The position numbers and the translations under genes are program-made. A model generated the notes under the pieces. It saw only the letters and a list, made by a program, of their open reading frames with translations, searched no databases and was not told the origin of the DNA. From Synechococcus sp. HK05 (lineage in GTDB: Bacteria > Cyanobacteriota > Cyanobacteriia > PCC-6307 > Cyanobiaceae): a stretch of DNA of 64,000 nucleotides. Positions within the stretch are counted from its first letter, which is position 1. The number at the start of each line of letters is the position of its first letter. Shown piece by piece: positions 44,687 through 54,720 of the stretch. Location: contig NZ_JAHRXJ010000007.1 of the NCBI RefSeq assembly GCF_019104765.1, positions 1-64,000 on the forward strand. Reading direction: 5' to 3'.

Positions 44687-44981
44687 ACGCTTTAAAGGTC
44701 GTCTGGCGGATGTGATCCGCCGGCCGCTGATCACCGAGAAGGCCACCCGGGCCATCGAGCAGAACCAGTACACCTTCGAGGTGGACCATCGGGCGGCCAA
44801 GCCCGACATCAAGGCCGCCGTCGAGCAGCTGTTCGACGTCAAGGTCGTCGGCGTCAGCACCATGAATCCCCCGCGCCGCACCCGTCGCGTGGGCCGTTTC
44901 GCCGGCAAGCGTGCCCAGGTGAAGAAGGCCGTGGTGCGCCTGGCCGATGGCAACGCCATCCAGCTCTTCCCTGAAGCCTGA
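44679..44981 (+). CDS. rplW: 50S ribosomal protein L23
   Basis: L23 is the tunnel-exit protein that docks trigger factor and SRP. The 100-residue sequence has [39 protein letters not shown] and the loop/tail [19 protein letters not shown]. It starts inside the end of rplD, with an AGGAG site in rplD coding sequence (44666-44670). Confidence 0.98.
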   Translation: MTERFKGRLADVIRRPLITEKATRAIEQNQYTFEVDHRAAKPDIKAAVEQLFDVKVVGVSTMNPPRRTRRVGRFAGKRAQVKKAVVRLADGNAIQLFPEA

Positions 44982-44996
44982 GGGGTTTAACGAATC

Positions 44997-45860
44997 ATGG
45001 GAATCCGTAAGTACCGCCCCATCACCCCCGGCACCCGCACCCGTGTCGCCAGCGACTTCGCTGAAGTCACCGGCCGCGGGCGCGAGCGGGGCCTGGTGGT
45101 GGCCAAGCACCAGCGCAAGGGCCGCAACAACCGCGGCGTGATCACCTGCCGCCACCGTGGCGGTGGCCACAAGCGCCTTTATCGCGTCGTTGATTTCCGT
45201 CGCGACAAGCACGGCGTGGTCGCCAAGGTGGCCGCGATCCACTACGACCCGCACCGCAACGCCCGCCTGGCGCTGCTCTTCTACGCCGATGGCGAGAAGC
45301 GCTACATCCTGGCTCCGGCCGGTGTAGCGGTGGGCTCCACCGTGGTGTCGGGCCCTGAGGCTCCGATCGAGAACGGCAACGCGCTGCCTCTCTCCGCCAT
45401 CCCCCTCGGCTCCAGCGTTCACTGCGTTGAGCTGTACGCCGGTCGCGGCGGCCAGATGGTGCGCACCGCCGGTGCCAGTGCCCAGGTGATGGCCAAGGAA
45501 GGCGATTACGTCGCCCTCAAGCTGCCCTCCACCGAGGTGCGCCTGGTGCGCCGTGAGTGCTACGCCACCCTCGGCGAAGTGGGTAACTCCGAAGTGCGCA
45601 ACACCAGCCTGGGTAAGGCCGGTCGTCGTCGCTGGCTCGGTCGTCGCCCTCAGGTGCGAGGCAGCGTGATGAACCCCTGCGATCACCCCCACGGTGGTGG
45701 CGAGGGCCGCGCTCCGATCGGCCGCTCCGGCCCTGTCACCCCCTGGGGCAAACCGGCCCTGGGTCTCAAGACCCGCAAGCGGAACAAACCCAGCAATCGG
45801 TTTGTGCTCCGGAAACGTCGTCGCACCTCCAAGCGGAGCCGCGGCGGACGCGATTCGTGA
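44997..45860 (+). CDS. rplB: 50S ribosomal protein L2
   Basis: L2 is a primary 23S-binding protein needed for subunit joining and peptidyl transfer. Its 287 residues start [20 protein letters not shown] and include [20 protein letters not shown]. The conserved C-terminal [20 protein letters not shown] contains the essential His, and the tail is basic. It is separated from rpsS by 35 bases. Confidence 0.98.
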   Translation: MGIRKYRPITPGTRTRVASDFAEVTGRGRERGLVVAKHQRKGRNNRGVITCRHRGGGHKRLYRVVDFRRDKHGVVAKVAAIHYDPHRNARLALLFYADGEKRYILAPAGVAVGSTVVSGPEAPIENGNALPLSAIPLGSSVHCVELYAGRGGQMVRTAGASAQVMAKEGDYVALKLPSTEVRLVRRECYATLGEVGNSEVRNTSLGKAGRRRWLGRRPQVRGSVMNPCDHPHGGGEGRAPIGRSGPVTPWGKPALGLKTRKRNKPSNRFVLRKRRRTSKRSRGGRDS

Positions 45861-45895
45861 TCCAACTCACCGCTTTGCTGTTCGTTTAAACCGCT

Positions 45896-46171
45896 ATGGG
45901 ACGCTCTCTCAAAAAAGGTCCGTTTATTGCCGACAGCCTTCTGCGGAAGGTTGAAAAGCAGAACGCGGCCGGTGACAAGTCCGTGATCAAGACCTGGTCG
46001 CGCGCTTCCACCATCCTGCCGATGATGATCGGCCACACGATTGCCGTTCACAACGGCAAGGCTCACGTGCCCGTCTACGTGACGGAGCAGATGGTGGGCC
46101 ACAAGCTCGGGGAATTTGCGCCGACGCGCAACTTCCGCGGCCACATCAAGGACAAGAAAGGAGGCCGCTGA
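45896..46171 (+). CDS. rpsS: 30S ribosomal protein S19
   Basis: S19 sits in the 30S head near the A-site finger. The 91-residue product starts [20 protein letters not shown] and has the conserved [20 protein letters not shown] and [20 protein letters not shown], ending in [10 protein letters not shown]. The AGGAGG inside its last codons (46158-46163) serves the next gene, rplV, whose ATG is 4 bases after the S19 stop. Confidence 0.98.
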   Translation: MGRSLKKGPFIADSLLRKVEKQNAAGDKSVIKTWSRASTILPMMIGHTIAVHNGKAHVPVYVTEQMVGHKLGEFAPTRNFRGHIKDKKGGR

Positions 46172-46175
46172 GGAC

Positions 46176-46529
46176 ATGGCAAACACCTCATCCACCACTG
46201 CCCAGGCCCACGGCCGTTTCATTCGGGGCTCTGCCTCGAAGGTGCGCCGGGTGCTCGATCAGATCCGTGGTCGCAGCTATCGCGACGCGCTGATCATGCT
46301 CGAGTTCATGCCCTACCGCTCCACCGGCCCGATCACCAAGGTGCTGCGCAGTGCGGTGGCCAATGCCGAGCACAACCTGGGTCTCGATCCTTCTTCACTC
46401 GTGATCGCTTCCGCCACGGCGGACATGGGTCCGGTGATGAAGCGCTATCGCCCCCGCGCCCAGGGTCGCGCCTACGCGATCCAGAAAAAGACCTGCCACA
46501 TCAGCATTGCTGTGGCTCCTGCCGCCTGA
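46176..46529 (+). CDS. rplV: 50S ribosomal protein L22
   Basis: L22 has a long beta-hairpin that reaches into the exit tunnel. The 117-residue product has [39 protein letters not shown], and the hairpin/tail [23 protein letters not shown] 46176 follows the rpsS stop; the frame is also open upstream inside rpsS but without homology. Confidence 0.97.
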   Translation: MANTSSTTAQAHGRFIRGSASKVRRVLDQIRGRSYRDALIMLEFMPYRSTGPITKVLRSAVANAEHNLGLDPSSLVIASATADMGPVMKRYRPRAQGRAYAIQKKTCHISIAVAPAA

Positions 46530-46548
46530 CCCCCGAGGACACCGACCG

Positions 46549-47277
46549 ATGGGACACAAGATCCATCCAACCGGACTGCGCCTGGGGATCACCCAGGAGC
46601 ACCGGTCCCGCTGGTATGCCCCCAGCAAGACCTATCCGACCCTTCTTCAAGAAGACGATCGGATCCGCAAGTTCATCCACAAGAAGTACGGCGCCGCTGG
46701 CATCAGCGACGTGGTGATCGCCCGCAAGGCTGATCAGCTCGAAGTGGAACTCAAAACCGCCCGCCCCGGCGTGCTCGTTGGCCGTCAGGGCAGCGGCATC
46801 GAGGAGCTGCGCAGCGGCATCCAGAAAACCATTGGTGATTCCGCCCGTCAGGTGCGGATCAACGTGGTGGAAGTGGAGCGCGTCGACGCCGACGCCTACC
46901 TGCTGGCTGAGTACATCGCCCAGCAACTGGAGAAGCGCGTGGCCTTCCGCCGCGTGATGCGCATGGCCATCCAGCGCGCCCAGCGCGCTGGCGTGCTCGG
47001 CCTCAAGATCCAGGTGAGCGGCCGCCTCAACGGCGCCGAGATCGCTCGGACCGAGTGGACCCGCGAAGGCCGCGTGCCCCTGCACACCCTCCGCGCCGAC
47101 ATCGATTACGCCACCAAGGTGGCCACCACCACCTACGGGGTGCTGGGAATCAAGGTGTGGGTGTTCAAGGGCGAAGTGCTGCCCGGCAACAAGGACAAGG
47201 TGCCCGTGGGTGCAGCGCCGAAGCGCCGCGCCAGCCGCCGGCCCCAACAGTTCGAAGACCGTTCGAACGAAGAGTGA
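46549..47277 (+). CDS. rpsC: 30S ribosomal protein S3
   Basis: S3 forms part of the mRNA entry channel and has helicase-like function. The 242-residue protein starts [20 protein letters not shown]. The KH domain is present with [19 protein letters not shown] (GxxG). The C-terminal domain includes [20 protein letters not shown] and [23 protein letters not shown] 46549 is set by homology. Confidence 0.98.
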   Translation: MGHKIHPTGLRLGITQEHRSRWYAPSKTYPTLLQEDDRIRKFIHKKYGAAGISDVVIARKADQLEVELKTARPGVLVGRQGSGIEELRSGIQKTIGDSARQVRINVVEVERVDADAYLLAEYIAQQLEKRVAFRRVMRMAIQRAQRAGVLGLKIQVSGRLNGAEIARTEWTREGRVPLHTLRADIDYATKVATTTYGVLGIKVWVFKGEVLPGNKDKVPVGAAPKRRASRRPQQFEDRSNEE

Positions 47278-47293
47278 TCAGGAGGCCTGAACC

Positions 47294-47755
47294 ATGCTGA
47301 GTCCAAGACGCGTCAAATTCCGTAAGCAGCAGCGCGGCCGCATGCGCGGTGTCGCCACCCGTGGCAACACCATCGCCTTCGGTGAGTTCGCTCTGCAGGC
47401 CCAGGAGTGCGGGTGGATCACCTCCCGTCAGATTGAGGCCAGCCGCCGTGCCATGACCCGCTACGTGAAGCGGGGCGGAAAGATCTGGATCCGGATCTTC
47501 CCCGACAAGCCGGTGACCATGCGCCCCGCTGAAACCCGTATGGGTTCCGGTAAGGGCAACCCCGAGTTCTGGGTGGCCGTGATCAAGCCCGGTCGCATCC
47601 TGTTCGAGATGGGCGGTGCCGACATCACCCCCGAGATCGCCAAGGAAGCCATGCGCCTGGCGCAGTACAAGCTGCCCGTGAAGACCAAGTTCCTGACCCT
47701 CGCGGATCAGGACGCTGCCCAGGCTGCCGAAGCGGCCACCACCGTGGAGTCCTGA
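47294..47755 (+). CDS. rplP: 50S ribosomal protein L16
   Basis: L16 helps position A-site tRNA. The sequence starts [19 protein letters not shown] and contains [40 protein letters not shown] and [20 protein letters not shown]. It is 153 residues, with a short Ala-rich extension at the C-terminus compared with the usual 135-140. AGGAGG lies 9 bases upstream of the ATG. Confidence 0.98.
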   Translation: MLSPRRVKFRKQQRGRMRGVATRGNTIAFGEFALQAQECGWITSRQIEASRRAMTRYVKRGGKIWIRIFPDKPVTMRPAETRMGSGKGNPEFWVAVIKPGRILFEMGGADITPEIAKEAMRLAQYKLPVKTKFLTLADQDAAQAAEAATTVES

Positions 47756-47757
47756 CC

Positions 47758-47967
47758 ATGGCCCGTCCCGACATCGCCGAGGTGCGCAAGCTTTCCGACG
47801 GCGACATCACCACCCAGATCGACGACACCCGTCGCGAGCTGTTCACCCTTCGCTTTGAGCAGGCCACCCGCCGTCTCGAGCAACCGCACCGCTTCAAGGC
47901 CGCCCGCATCAAGCTGGCCCAGCTGCTGACGGTGCAAACGGAGCGCCAGCGCTCCGCCGCTTCCTGA
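47758..47967 (+). CDS. rpmC: 50S ribosomal protein L29
   Basis: L29 is a two-helix protein at the tunnel exit next to L23. The 69-residue product has [20 protein letters not shown] and [20 protein letters not shown], typical of the family. It begins two bases after the rplP stop, so it is translationally coupled to rplP. Confidence 0.96.
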   Translation: MARPDIAEVRKLSDGDITTQIDDTRRELFTLRFEQATRRLEQPHRFKAARIKLAQLLTVQTERQRSAAS

Positions 47968-47984
47968 TCCCCTACGTAACCGTT

Positions 47985-48236
47985 ATGGCAACCAAGGAAA
48001 GGGTCGGCACCGTCGTCAGCGACAAGATGGACAAGACCGTGGTGGTGGCGGTGGAAAACCGCTTCCCTCACCCCATCTATCAAAAGACGGTGAGCCGCAC
48101 CAAGCGCTACAAGGCGCACGACGAGGAGAACACCTGCAAGGTGGGTGACCGCGTCCGCATCACCGAGACCCGTCCCCTCAGCCGCACCAAGCGCTGGGCC
48201 GTGGCCGAGGTGCTGAACAAAAGCAGCGCCAGCTGA
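47985..48236 (+). CDS. rpsQ: 30S ribosomal protein S17
   Basis: S17 is a primary 16S-binding OB-fold protein. Its 83 residues include [40 protein letters not shown] and [20 protein letters not shown], the core S17 motif. It is in the canonical place between rpmC and rplN. Confidence 0.98.
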   Translation: MATKERVGTVVSDKMDKTVVVAVENRFPHPIYQKTVSRTKRYKAHDEENTCKVGDRVRITETRPLSRTKRWAVAEVLNKSSAS

Positions 48237-48248
48237 GGAGATCTCCCG

Positions 48249-48614
48249 ATGATTCAACAGGAAACATTCCTCAACGTCGCTGATAACAGCGGCGCCAAGC
48301 GCATCCAGTGCATCCGTGTGCTGGGCACCAACCGTCGCTACGCCCACGTGGGCGATGTGATCGTGGCCGCCGTCAAAGACGCCATGCCCAACATGGGCGT
48401 GAAGAAGTCGGATGTGGTGAAGGCCGTGGTGGTCCGCACCAAGGCCACCCTGCGTCGCGTCAACGGCAACTCGATCCGCTTTGACGACAACGCTGCCGTG
48501 ATCCTCGGCACTGACAACAACCCCAAGGGCACCCGCGTCTTCGGTCCTGTGGCACGCGAACTGCGCGACCGCAACTTCACCAAGATCGTGTCCCTCGCTC
48601 CGGAGGTGATCTGA
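48249..48614 (+). CDS. rplN: 50S ribosomal protein L14
   Basis: L14 contacts the 30S subunit and binds the silencing factor RsfS. The 121-residue sequence starts [20 protein letters not shown] and has [40 protein letters not shown] and [20 protein letters not shown]. Fully typical. rplX starts one base after its stop. Confidence 0.98.
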   Translation: MIQQETFLNVADNSGAKRIQCIRVLGTNRRYAHVGDVIVAAVKDAMPNMGVKKSDVVKAVVVRTKATLRRVNGNSIRFDDNAAVILGTDNNPKGTRVFGPVARELRDRNFTKIVSLAPEVI

Positions 48615-48615
48615 G

Positions 48616-48972
48616 ATGGCGACTGCCACCCCTAAAGCCAAGGCTCAGGTGCGCACCAAGATGCGCATCAAAAAGGGCGACACCGTGCAGGTGATCAGCG
48701 GTAAGGACAAGGGCAAGACCGGTGAGGTCCTGCGCACCCTTCCCTACGAGAACCGCGTGGTGGTGCAGGGTGTGAACCTGCGCACCCGCCACGTCAAGCC
48801 CACCCAGGAGGGCGAGACCGGCCGCATCGTCACCGAGGAAGCGTCCCTGCACGCGTCCAACGTGATGCTCTATTCCACCGACAAAAAGGTGGCCAGCCGC
48901 GTGGAAATCGTGGTGGAGAAAGACGGCACCAAGAAGCGCCGCCTCAAGAAAACCGGCGAGATCCTCGACTGA
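48616..48972 (+). CDS. rplX: 50S ribosomal protein L24
   Basis: L24 initiates large-subunit assembly at the tunnel exit. The KOW motif is [20 protein letters not shown], followed by [20 protein letters not shown] and [20 protein letters not shown]. The 118 residues include a Thr/Ala N-terminal extension of about 15 residues. A 66-base gap follows before rplE. Confidence 0.97.
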   Translation: MATATPKAKAQVRTKMRIKKGDTVQVISGKDKGKTGEVLRTLPYENRVVVQGVNLRTRHVKPTQEGETGRIVTEEASLHASNVMLYSTDKKVASRVEIVVEKDGTKKRRLKKTGEILD

Positions 48973-49038
48973 TCTTCCTCTCTATCAACCTTGTCCGCCT
49001 TCTGACCAAGCCCAGAAGCGCAACCCCTGTCCCCCGTC

Positions 49039-49578
49039 ATGTCCCTTAAACAGAACTATCGGGAGAAGATCCAGCCCAAGCTGCTCAAGGATCTCAACCT
49101 CTCGAACATTCACGAAGTCCCCAAGCTGGTCAAAGTGACCGTCAACCGGGGCCTCGGTGAAGCCGCCCAGAATGCCAAGGCCCTCGAGGCCTCCATCGAG
49201 GAGCTGGCCACGATCACCGGTCAAAAGGTGAATGTGACCCGCGCCAAGAAAGCCATCGCCGGCTTCAAGATCCGTCAGGGCATGCCGATCGGTGTGGCCG
49301 TCACCCTGCGTGGCGACCGCATGTATGCGTTCCTCGAGCGTCTGATCCATCTGGCTCTGCCGCGCATCCGCGATTTCCGCGGTGTGAGCGACAAGAGCTT
49401 TGACGGTCGGGGCAACTACACCCTTGGGGTGAAGGAGCAAATCATTTTCCCTGAGATCTCCTTCGACAAGATCGATGCCATCCGGGGCATGGACATCACC
49501 ATCGTGACCACTGCCCGTAACGACGAAGAGGGCCGGGCCCTCCTCCGCGAGATGGGAATGCCGTTCCGCAGTAACTGA
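49039..49578 (+). CDS. rplE: 50S ribosomal protein L5
   Basis: L5 carries 5S rRNA and touches P-site tRNA. Its 179 residues include [60 protein letters not shown] and [20 protein letters not shown]. In many bacteria rpsN (S14) follows; here rpsH follows directly, so rpsN is elsewhere, as is normal in cyanobacteria. Confidence 0.98.
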   Translation: MSLKQNYREKIQPKLLKDLNLSNIHEVPKLVKVTVNRGLGEAAQNAKALEASIEELATITGQKVNVTRAKKAIAGFKIRQGMPIGVAVTLRGDRMYAFLERLIHLALPRIRDFRGVSDKSFDGRGNYTLGVKEQIIFPEISFDKIDAIRGMDITIVTTARNDEEGRALLREMGMPFRSN

Positions 49579-49597
49579 GCCCTCTTCGGACCCGACC

Positions 49598-49999
49598 ATG
49601 GCTAATCACGACCCGATTTCCGACATGCTCACCCGCATCCGCAATGCGAGTGAGAAACGTCACCAATCCACCAAGGTGCCTGCATCGCGCATGGCACGCA
49701 GCATCGCCAAGGTGCTGCAGCAGGAGGGTTTCATCGCCGAGATCTCTGAAGAGGGTGAAGGCGTTGAGAAGCACCTCGTGCTCGAACTCAAGTACAGCGG
49801 CAAGCACCGTCAGCCGCTGATCCGCACCGTGCAGCGCGTCAGCAAGCCCGGTCTGCGCATCTACAAGAACACCCGCCAGCTCCCCAAGGTGCTGGGCGGT
49901 CTCGGCGTGGCCATCATCTCCACCTCCAAAGGTGTGATGAGCGACCGCGATGCCCGCAAGCAGGGTGTCGGCGGCGAAGTGCTCGCTTACGTCTACTGA
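49598..49999 (+). CDS. rpsH: 30S ribosomal protein S8
   Basis: S8 is a primary 16S-binding protein and, in E. coli, the spc operon repressor. Its 133 residues start [20 protein letters not shown] after MANH and contain [20 protein letters not shown] and [20 protein letters not shown], ending GGEVLAYVY. Canonical position between L5 and L6. Confidence 0.98.
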   Translation: MANHDPISDMLTRIRNASEKRHQSTKVPASRMARSIAKVLQQEGFIAEISEEGEGVEKHLVLELKYSGKHRQPLIRTVQRVSKPGLRIYKNTRQLPKVLGGLGVAIISTSKGVMSDRDARKQGVGGEVLAYVY

Positions 50000-50015
50000 T
50001 CAGGGAGGTTGATCC

Positions 50016-50555
50016 ATGTCTCGTATTGGTAAAGCGCCGATTCCCGTTCCGGGCGGCGTCACCGTCACCCTCAGCGGTCTCGACGTCAAAGTCAAAGGCC
50101 CCAAAGGTGAACTGAGCCGCACCCTCCCCGACGGTGTGACCATTGCCCAGGACGGCAGCACCCTCGTGGTGGCTCCCGCCAGCGACAACCGTCGCTCCCG
50201 TGAGCGCCATGGCCTCTGCCGCACCCTCGTCGCCAACATGGTGGAAGGGGTGAGCAAGGGCTACACCCGCAAGCTCGAGATCGTTGGTGTGGGCTACCGC
50301 GCCGCCGTTCAAGGCAAGAAGCTGGTGGTGAGCGCTGGCTATAGCCACCAGGTGGAGATGGTGCCTCCCGACGGCGTGACCTTCGCCGTGGATGGCAACA
50401 CCACCGTGCTCGTCTCCGGTGCCGACAAGGAACTGGTGGGCAACGAAGCAGCCAAGGTTCGCGCCATTCGTCCGCCTGAGCCCTACAAGGGCAAGGGCAT
50501 CAAGTACGAGGGTGAACGCATCCTGCGTAAGGCCGGTAAGACCGGTAAGAAATGA
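50016..50555 (+). CDS. rplF: 50S ribosomal protein L6
   Basis: L6 lies near the factor-binding site. The 179-residue product starts [20 protein letters not shown] and has [20 protein letters not shown] and the C-terminal [20 protein letters not shown] signature. An AGGGAGG ribosome site lies 11 bases before the ATG. Confidence 0.98.
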   Translation: MSRIGKAPIPVPGGVTVTLSGLDVKVKGPKGELSRTLPDGVTIAQDGSTLVVAPASDNRRSRERHGLCRTLVANMVEGVSKGYTRKLEIVGVGYRAAVQGKKLVVSAGYSHQVEMVPPDGVTFAVDGNTTVLVSGADKELVGNEAAKVRAIRPPEPYKGKGIKYEGERILRKAGKTGKK

Positions 50556-50587
50556 GGTCTGCCTGAGCGTCGTTACCCTGTACTGCC

Positions 50588-50953
50588 ATGTCCACACTGT
50601 CCCGCAAGCAGCAGACGCAGAAACGCCACCGGCGTCTGCGTCGCAATCTCTCCGGCACCGCCGCGCGTCCGCGCCTGGCCGTGTTCCGCTCCAACAACCA
50701 CATCTACGCGCAGCTCATCGACGACGATGCGCAGAGCACCCTCTGCTCTGCCTCCACCGTCGATAAGGAGCTGCGCTCCAACGTCTCGGCTGCTGCCACC
50801 TGCGATGCTTCCGTCGCCGTTGGTCAACTGGTGGCCAAGCGTGCCCTGGCTAAGGGCATCCAACAGGTGGTCTTCGATCGAGGCGGCAACCTGTACCACG
50901 GCCGTGTCAAGGCCTTGGCTGACGCCGCCCGGGAAGCGGGCCTTCAGTTCTGA
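50588..50953 (+). CDS. rplR: 50S ribosomal protein L18
   Basis: L18 binds 5S rRNA and brings it to the 50S central protuberance. The 121 residues include [40 protein letters not shown] and [20 protein letters not shown]. Complete and typical. Confidence 0.98.
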   Translation: MSTLSRKQQTQKRHRRLRRNLSGTAARPRLAVFRSNNHIYAQLIDDDAQSTLCSASTVDKELRSNVSAAATCDASVAVGQLVAKRALAKGIQQVVFDRGGNLYHGRVKALADAAREAGLQF

Positions 50954-50967
50954 TCCCTGCTCTCACC

Positions 50968-51609
50968 ATGACCGAAACCAACGACCAGATCCAGTCCAAC
51001 GACATCCCGGGCGCGGCTGATGTTCCTGCAGCGGCCGAAGGCCAGCAGGAGCGCCGTGGTGGCCGGGGCGAGGGCCGGGGTGACCGCCGCGGCCGTGGCC
51101 GTGACAACCGCCGTGGCCAGGAGCGTGACTCCGAGTGGCAAGAGCGCGTGGTGCAAATCCGCCGCGTCTCCAAGACCGTGAAAGGCGGTAAGAAGATGAG
51201 CTTCCGGGCCATCGTTGTTGTCGGCAACGAGAAGGGCCAGGTGGGCGTGGGCGTCGGCAAGGCCGGCGATGTGATCGGCGCTGTCCGTAAGGGCGTGGCC
51301 GATGGCAAGAAGCACCTGGTGAAGGTGCCCCTCACCCGTCATTCCTCGATCCCCACCCTTGGCAATGGTCGCGACGGCGCCGCCAGCGTGCTGATTCGCC
51401 CCGCTGCCCCGGGTACCGGTGTGATCGCGGGCGGTTCGATCCGCACGGTGCTGGAGCTCGCCGGCATCAAGAATGTGCTGGCCAAGCGCCTCGGCTCGAA
51501 GACCCCCCTCAACAACGCCCGCGCCGCCATGGATGCCCTGGCCGGCCTGCGCACCCACAAGGAGACCGCCAAGGAGCGTGGCATCTCCCTCGAGCAGATC
51601 TACTCCTGA
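50968..51609 (+). CDS. rpsE: 30S ribosomal protein S5
   Basis: S5 controls decoding accuracy at the mRNA channel. This form has a long N-terminal extension (about 50 residues) rich in Gly, Arg and Glu, then the conserved core: [40 protein letters not shown] and [20 protein letters not shown]. It ends [12 protein letters not shown]. The 213-residue length and extension are usual for cyanobacteria. rpmD (L30), which often follows, is absent. Confidence 0.98.
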   Translation: MTETNDQIQSNDIPGAADVPAAAEGQQERRGGRGEGRGDRRGRGRDNRRGQERDSEWQERVVQIRRVSKTVKGGKKMSFRAIVVVGNEKGQVGVGVGKAGDVIGAVRKGVADGKKHLVKVPLTRHSSIPTLGNGRDGAASVLIRPAAPGTGVIAGGSIRTVLELAGIKNVLAKRLGSKTPLNNARAAMDALAGLRTHKETAKERGISLEQIYS

Positions 51610-51617
51610 GGATTGCC

Positions 51618-52070
51618 ATGACGTCGCTCAATCTCCAATCCCTCGCCCCCCAAAAGGGCGCCCGTCGCCGCAAGCTCCGTAAGGGTCGTGGCATCGCCGC
51701 CGGCCAAGGTGCCAGCTGCGGTTTCGGGATGCGCGGTCAGAAGTCCCGCTCGGGTCGTCCCACCCGTCCGGGCTTCGAAGGTGGTCAGATGCCTCTGTAC
51801 CGCCGGGTGCCGAAGCTCAAGCACTTCACCGTGATCAACCCCAAGAACTTCACGGTGATCAACGTGGGCAAGCTGGCTGAGCTCAAGGCCGGCAGCACCG
51901 TCAACATCGACAGCCTCGTGAAAGACGGCATCGTCACCAGCCCCAAGCACCCCCTGAAGGTGCTCGGCACCGGCGACCTCAAGGTGAAGCTCACCGTTCA
52001 GGCTGCTGCCTTCACCGCCAGCGCCCGCGAGAAGATCGAGGCTGCAGGTGGCTCCTGCGAAGTGATCTGA
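51618..52070 (+). CDS. rplO: 50S ribosomal protein L15
   Basis: L15 is a late-assembly 50S protein. Its 150 residues include [40 protein letters not shown] and [17 protein letters not shown], the Gly-rich N-terminal signature. It sits eight bases after rpsE. A hairpin with a T tract separates it from secY. Confidence 0.98.
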   Translation: MTSLNLQSLAPQKGARRRKLRKGRGIAAGQGASCGFGMRGQKSRSGRPTRPGFEGGQMPLYRRVPKLKHFTVINPKNFTVINVGKLAELKAGSTVNIDSLVKDGIVTSPKHPLKVLGTGDLKVKLTVQAAAFTASAREKIEAAGGSCEVI

Positions 52071-52110
52071 GCTTCGGCTTGGTTCTGACCCCGACCCATT
52101 AGCGTCGGTG

Positions 52111-52150
52111 CCGCCTGGCGGAGCCTCCCGGCTTCTCCAGGCGGTTTTTT
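52111..52150 (+). terminator. terminator-like hairpin between rplO and secY
   Basis: CCGCCTGG (52111-52118) pairs with CCAGGCGG (52137-52144); the stem extends inward with GGAG/CTTC-type pairs after one mismatch. Six or more T follow (52145-52150). It is inside the operon, 40 bases after rplO and 25 before secY, so it probably lowers secY-adk transcription relative to the ribosomal genes. Confidence 0.7.
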
Positions 52151-52175
52151 GTTCTCCGTTCTCCGCCCGCCCGTC

Positions 52176-53492
52176 ATGCTCGTCAGCCGGGGTCGCAACC
52201 CCAGTGCCGGTGAAATCATCACCCAGCTGATTCAGGCCAAGGATCTGCGCAACCGCGTGCTGATCACCCTTGGCTTGCTCCTGTTGGTGCGTCTGGGGAT
52301 TTACATCCCCGTTCCCGGCATCGATCGGGCCGCCTTTCAGGACTTCATCGCCCGTGGCGGTCAGCTGATCGGCTTCCTTGACATCTTCACCGGGGGTGGC
52401 ATCTCCACCCTCGGGGTGTTCGGTCTGGGAATTCTTCCGTTCATCAACGCCTCGATCATCCTGCAGCTGCTCACGTCTGCGCTGCCGCAGCTGGAGGATC
52501 TGCAGAAGAACGAGGGTGAGGCGGGGCGCCGCAAGATCGCCCAGTACACCCGCTATGTGGCCTTGGGCTGGGGCATCCTCCAAAGCGTGGTGTTCGCCCT
52601 GATCCTGCGCCCCTATGCCACCGCCGGCACCTCTGAGCTGGTGTTTGTGCTGCAGACCGCCGTCGCCCTGGTGACGGGTTCGATGGTGGTGATGTGGATC
52701 AGTGAGGTGATCACCGAGCGCGGTATTGGCCAGGGCGCCTCGCTGGTGATCTACCTCAACATCGTGGCCACCTTGCCGCGGGCGCTGGGCTCCACGATTG
52801 AGCTCGCCCAGAGCGGCGATCGCAGCACCGTGGGCGGCATCGTGGTGCTTGTGGCCGTGTTCCTGATCACGATCGTGGGCATCGTGTGCGTGGAGGAGGG
52901 CAGCCGCCGCATCCCGATCGTGAGCGCCAAGCGTCAGGTAGGCGGTGCCAGTCTGTCTGCTCGCCAGAGCTATCTGCCCCTGAAGCTCAATGCCGGCGGC
53001 GTGATGCCAATCATTTTCGCCTCGGCTGTGGTGTTCCTGCCGCTCACCATTGCCAACATCACCAAGCAGCCCTGGCTGATCAACATCGCCGCGGCCCTCA
53101 GCCCCAACAGCGGTACACCCTGGCTGTATGCGCTGCTGTTTTTTGCGCTGATCATCGGCTTCTCGTTCTTTTACGCCACCCTCACGATCAACCCCGTGGA
53201 TGTGGCCACCAACCTGAAGCGCTCCGGTGTGGCCATCCCAGGCGTGCGTCCTGGCTCGGCCACCGCTGGATACCTCAGCGGTGTGCAAAATCGGCTCACC
53301 CTGCTGGGTGCTTTGTTCCTCGGTGCAGTGGCGATCATCCCCTCGGCGGTGGAATCGGCCACCCAGGTGAAAACCTTCCAGGGCCTCGGTGCCACCAGCC
53401 TGCTGATCCTGGTAGGCGTGGCGATCCAAACCGCCAAACAGCTTCAAACCGCTGTGATCTCCCAGCGCTACGAGGGCATGGTGCGCCAGTGA
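52176..53492 (+). CDS. secY: preprotein translocase subunit SecY
   Basis: SecY is the membrane channel of the Sec translocon, serving plasma and thylakoid membranes. The 438-residue protein has ten hydrophobic segments. Motifs include YIPVPGIDRAAFQDF (first loop), FTGGGISTLGVFGLGILPFI (plug region) and QLEDLQKNEGEAGRRKIAQY. VEEGSRRIPIVSAKRQVGG is the cytosolic loop. ATG 52176 (MLVSRGRNPSAG) is preferred to an upstream start nine codons earlier that falls after the T tract. Confidence 0.97.
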   Translation: MLVSRGRNPSAGEIITQLIQAKDLRNRVLITLGLLLLVRLGIYIPVPGIDRAAFQDFIARGGQLIGFLDIFTGGGISTLGVFGLGILPFINASIILQLLTSALPQLEDLQKNEGEAGRRKIAQYTRYVALGWGILQSVVFALILRPYATAGTSELVFVLQTAVALVTGSMVVMWISEVITERGIGQGASLVIYLNIVATLPRALGSTIELAQSGDRSTVGGIVVLVAVFLITIVGIVCVEEGSRRIPIVSAKRQVGGASLSARQSYLPLKLNAGGVMPIIFASAVVFLPLTIANITKQPWLINIAAALSPNSGTPWLYALLFFALIIGFSFFYATLTINPVDVATNLKRSGVAIPGVRPGSATAGYLSGVQNRLTLLGALFLGAVAIIPSAVESATQVKTFQGLGATSLLILVGVAIQTAKQLQTAVISQRYEGMVRQ

Positions 53493-53560
53493 GCGCGAGC
53501 TGAGCTCTCAGCCTTCCTTCCTGTTTTTCCCCTTCCCGTTCCGTCGTTCGCCGTTCTGTC

Positions 53561-54109
53561 ATGAAGCAACGCCTTCTCTTCCTCGGTCCTCCCGGTGCCG
53601 GCAAGGGCACGCAGGCCCAGCGCCTGGCGGAAAGCCAGGGTCTGTTGCACCTGTCCACCGGTGATCTGCTGCGGGCTGAAGTGGCCGCCGGCAGTGAGCT
53701 GGGCAAGGAAGCCGAGGCGGTGATGGCCCGCGGCGAGCTGGTGAGCGATGCGCTGGTGCTGGCCATCGTGCGCAGCCGTCTGCAGGCCCACAGCGGCGGC
53801 TGGTTGCTCGATGGCTTCCCCCGCAACGTGGCCCAGGCCGATGCCCTCGCGGCGCTGCTCGCGGAACTCGGCCAGCAGATTGAGCTGGTGGTGCTGATGG
53901 AGCTCGACGATTCGGTGCTGGTGCAGCGCCTGCTCTCCCGCGGCCGCGCCGACGACAACGAAGCGGTGATCCGCCACCGCCTCGAGGTGTACCGCCAGCA
54001 GACCGAGCCCCTGATCGCTTACTACCGCGAGCGTGGCCTGATTGCTCCGGTGGAAGCCGCCGGTACGGTGGAGGAGATCGGAGCGCGGATCGCTCAGGTG
54101 CTGGCTTGA
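53561..54109 (+). CDS. adk: adenylate kinase
   Basis: Adk interconverts 2 ADP with ATP + AMP. The 182-residue short form has P-loop [36 protein letters not shown] and [17 protein letters not shown] reduced lid ([18 protein letters not shown]) replaces the long lid of the E. coli enzyme. This short form is common in cyanobacteria. It follows secY in the canonical order. Confidence 0.97.
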   Translation: MKQRLLFLGPPGAGKGTQAQRLAESQGLLHLSTGDLLRAEVAAGSELGKEAEAVMARGELVSDALVLAIVRSRLQAHSGGWLLDGFPRNVAQADALAALLAELGQQIELVVLMELDDSVLVQRLLSRGRADDNEAVIRHRLEVYRQQTEPLIAYYRERGLIAPVEAAGTVEEIGARIAQVLA

Positions 54110-54155
54110 CCGCTGTGGTAGGGTCGTCGTTTGCAAAATTGGAGAGACCGCTCCC

Positions 54156-54269
54156 ATGAAGGTGCGTGCCTCGGTCAAGAAAATGTGCGACAAGTGCCGG
54201 GTGATTCGTCGCCACGGCCGGGTGATGGTGATTTGCGCCAACCCCAAGCACAAGCAGCGCCAGGGTTGA
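54156..54269 (+). CDS. rpmJ: 50S ribosomal protein L36
   Basis: This is a 37-residue zinc-ribbon protein: [20 protein letters not shown], then a second Cys/His pair ([12 protein letters not shown]) giving the CxxC...CxxxxH zinc ligands. GGAGAG lies upstream. The stop codon sits in the loop of a CCAGGG/CCCTGG hairpin. infA, which often neighbours rpmJ, is not present here. Confidence 0.97.
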   Translation: MKVRASVKKMCDKCRVIRRHGRVMVICANPKHKQRQG

Positions 54270-54276
54270 TCCCTGG
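54260..54276 (+). other. hairpin spanning the rpmJ stop
   Basis: CCAGGG (54260-54265) and CCCTGG (54271-54276) form a 6-bp perfect stem with TTGAT as loop; the TGA stop (54267-54269) is inside the loop. No T tract follows, so it is more likely an mRNA structure than a terminator. Confidence 0.5.
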
Positions 54277-54290
54277 TTGAGTCTTGCCAT

Positions 54291-54310
54291 CGGCCTTCGG
54301 GCCAACCCCT
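54291..54310 (+). other. UUCG-type hairpin upstream of rpsM
   Basis: GGCC-TTCG-GGCC (54292-54303) would fold as a very stable UUCG tetraloop in RNA, followed by AACCCCT. A nearly identical element (GGCCTTCGGCCAACCCCT) occurs upstream of rpsK at 54721-54738. The repeat suggests a shared processing or regulatory signal, though short GC hairpins can arise by chance here. Confidence 0.4.
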
Positions 54311-54337
54311 CCCCTGCTCACCCTATCGTTAGTTTCT

Positions 54338-54703
54338 GTGGCTCGGATTGCCGGCGTTGATATTCCTCGCGACAAGAGGATCGAAATCGCCCTCACCTAT
54401 GTGTACGGGATTGGCCTGACCACGGCCCAAAAAATCCTGGCCAAAACCGGTGTTAACCCCGACACCCGCGTGAAAGACCTCGACGACGCCGACGTGCAGA
54501 AGCTGCGCGGCGCGGCTGAGTCGTACACCCTGGAAGGCGACCTGCGCCGCCAGGAAGGCATGGCGATGAAGCGCCTGCAAGACATTGGTTGCGTTCGCGG
54601 CCGTCGTCACCGTGCCGGCCTGCCCGTGCGTGGTCAGCGCACCCGCACCAATGCCCGCACCCGCCGCGGCGCCCGTAAGACCGTTGCCGGTAAGAAGAAG
54701 TAA
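54338..54703 (+). CDS. rpsM: 30S ribosomal protein S13
   Basis: S13 is in the 30S head and contacts P-site tRNA and the 50S. It starts with GTG at 54338 (family N-terminus [20 protein letters not shown] directly follows); no in-frame ATG precedes it closely. [40 protein letters not shown] and [18 protein letters not shown] complete the 121-residue protein. The non-ATG start is set by homology. Confidence 0.97.
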   Translation: MARIAGVDIPRDKRIEIALTYVYGIGLTTAQKILAKTGVNPDTRVKDLDDADVQKLRGAAESYTLEGDLRRQEGMAMKRLQDIGCVRGRRHRAGLPVRGQRTRTNARTRRGARKTVAGKKK

Positions 54704-54720
54704 GGCCTGACCTTGCTTCC

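Noticed and set aside
49579-51617. Missing rpsN (S14) and rpmD (L30) as a deletion
   Set aside because: Both are normally absent from this cluster in cyanobacteria, so this is lineage-typical rather than a loss event.
51600-53447. 615-codon minus-strand frame opposite rplO/secY
   Set aside because: The composition is that of an antisense reading of highly biased codons (Asp/His/Gly-rich); the plus-strand genes are certain.
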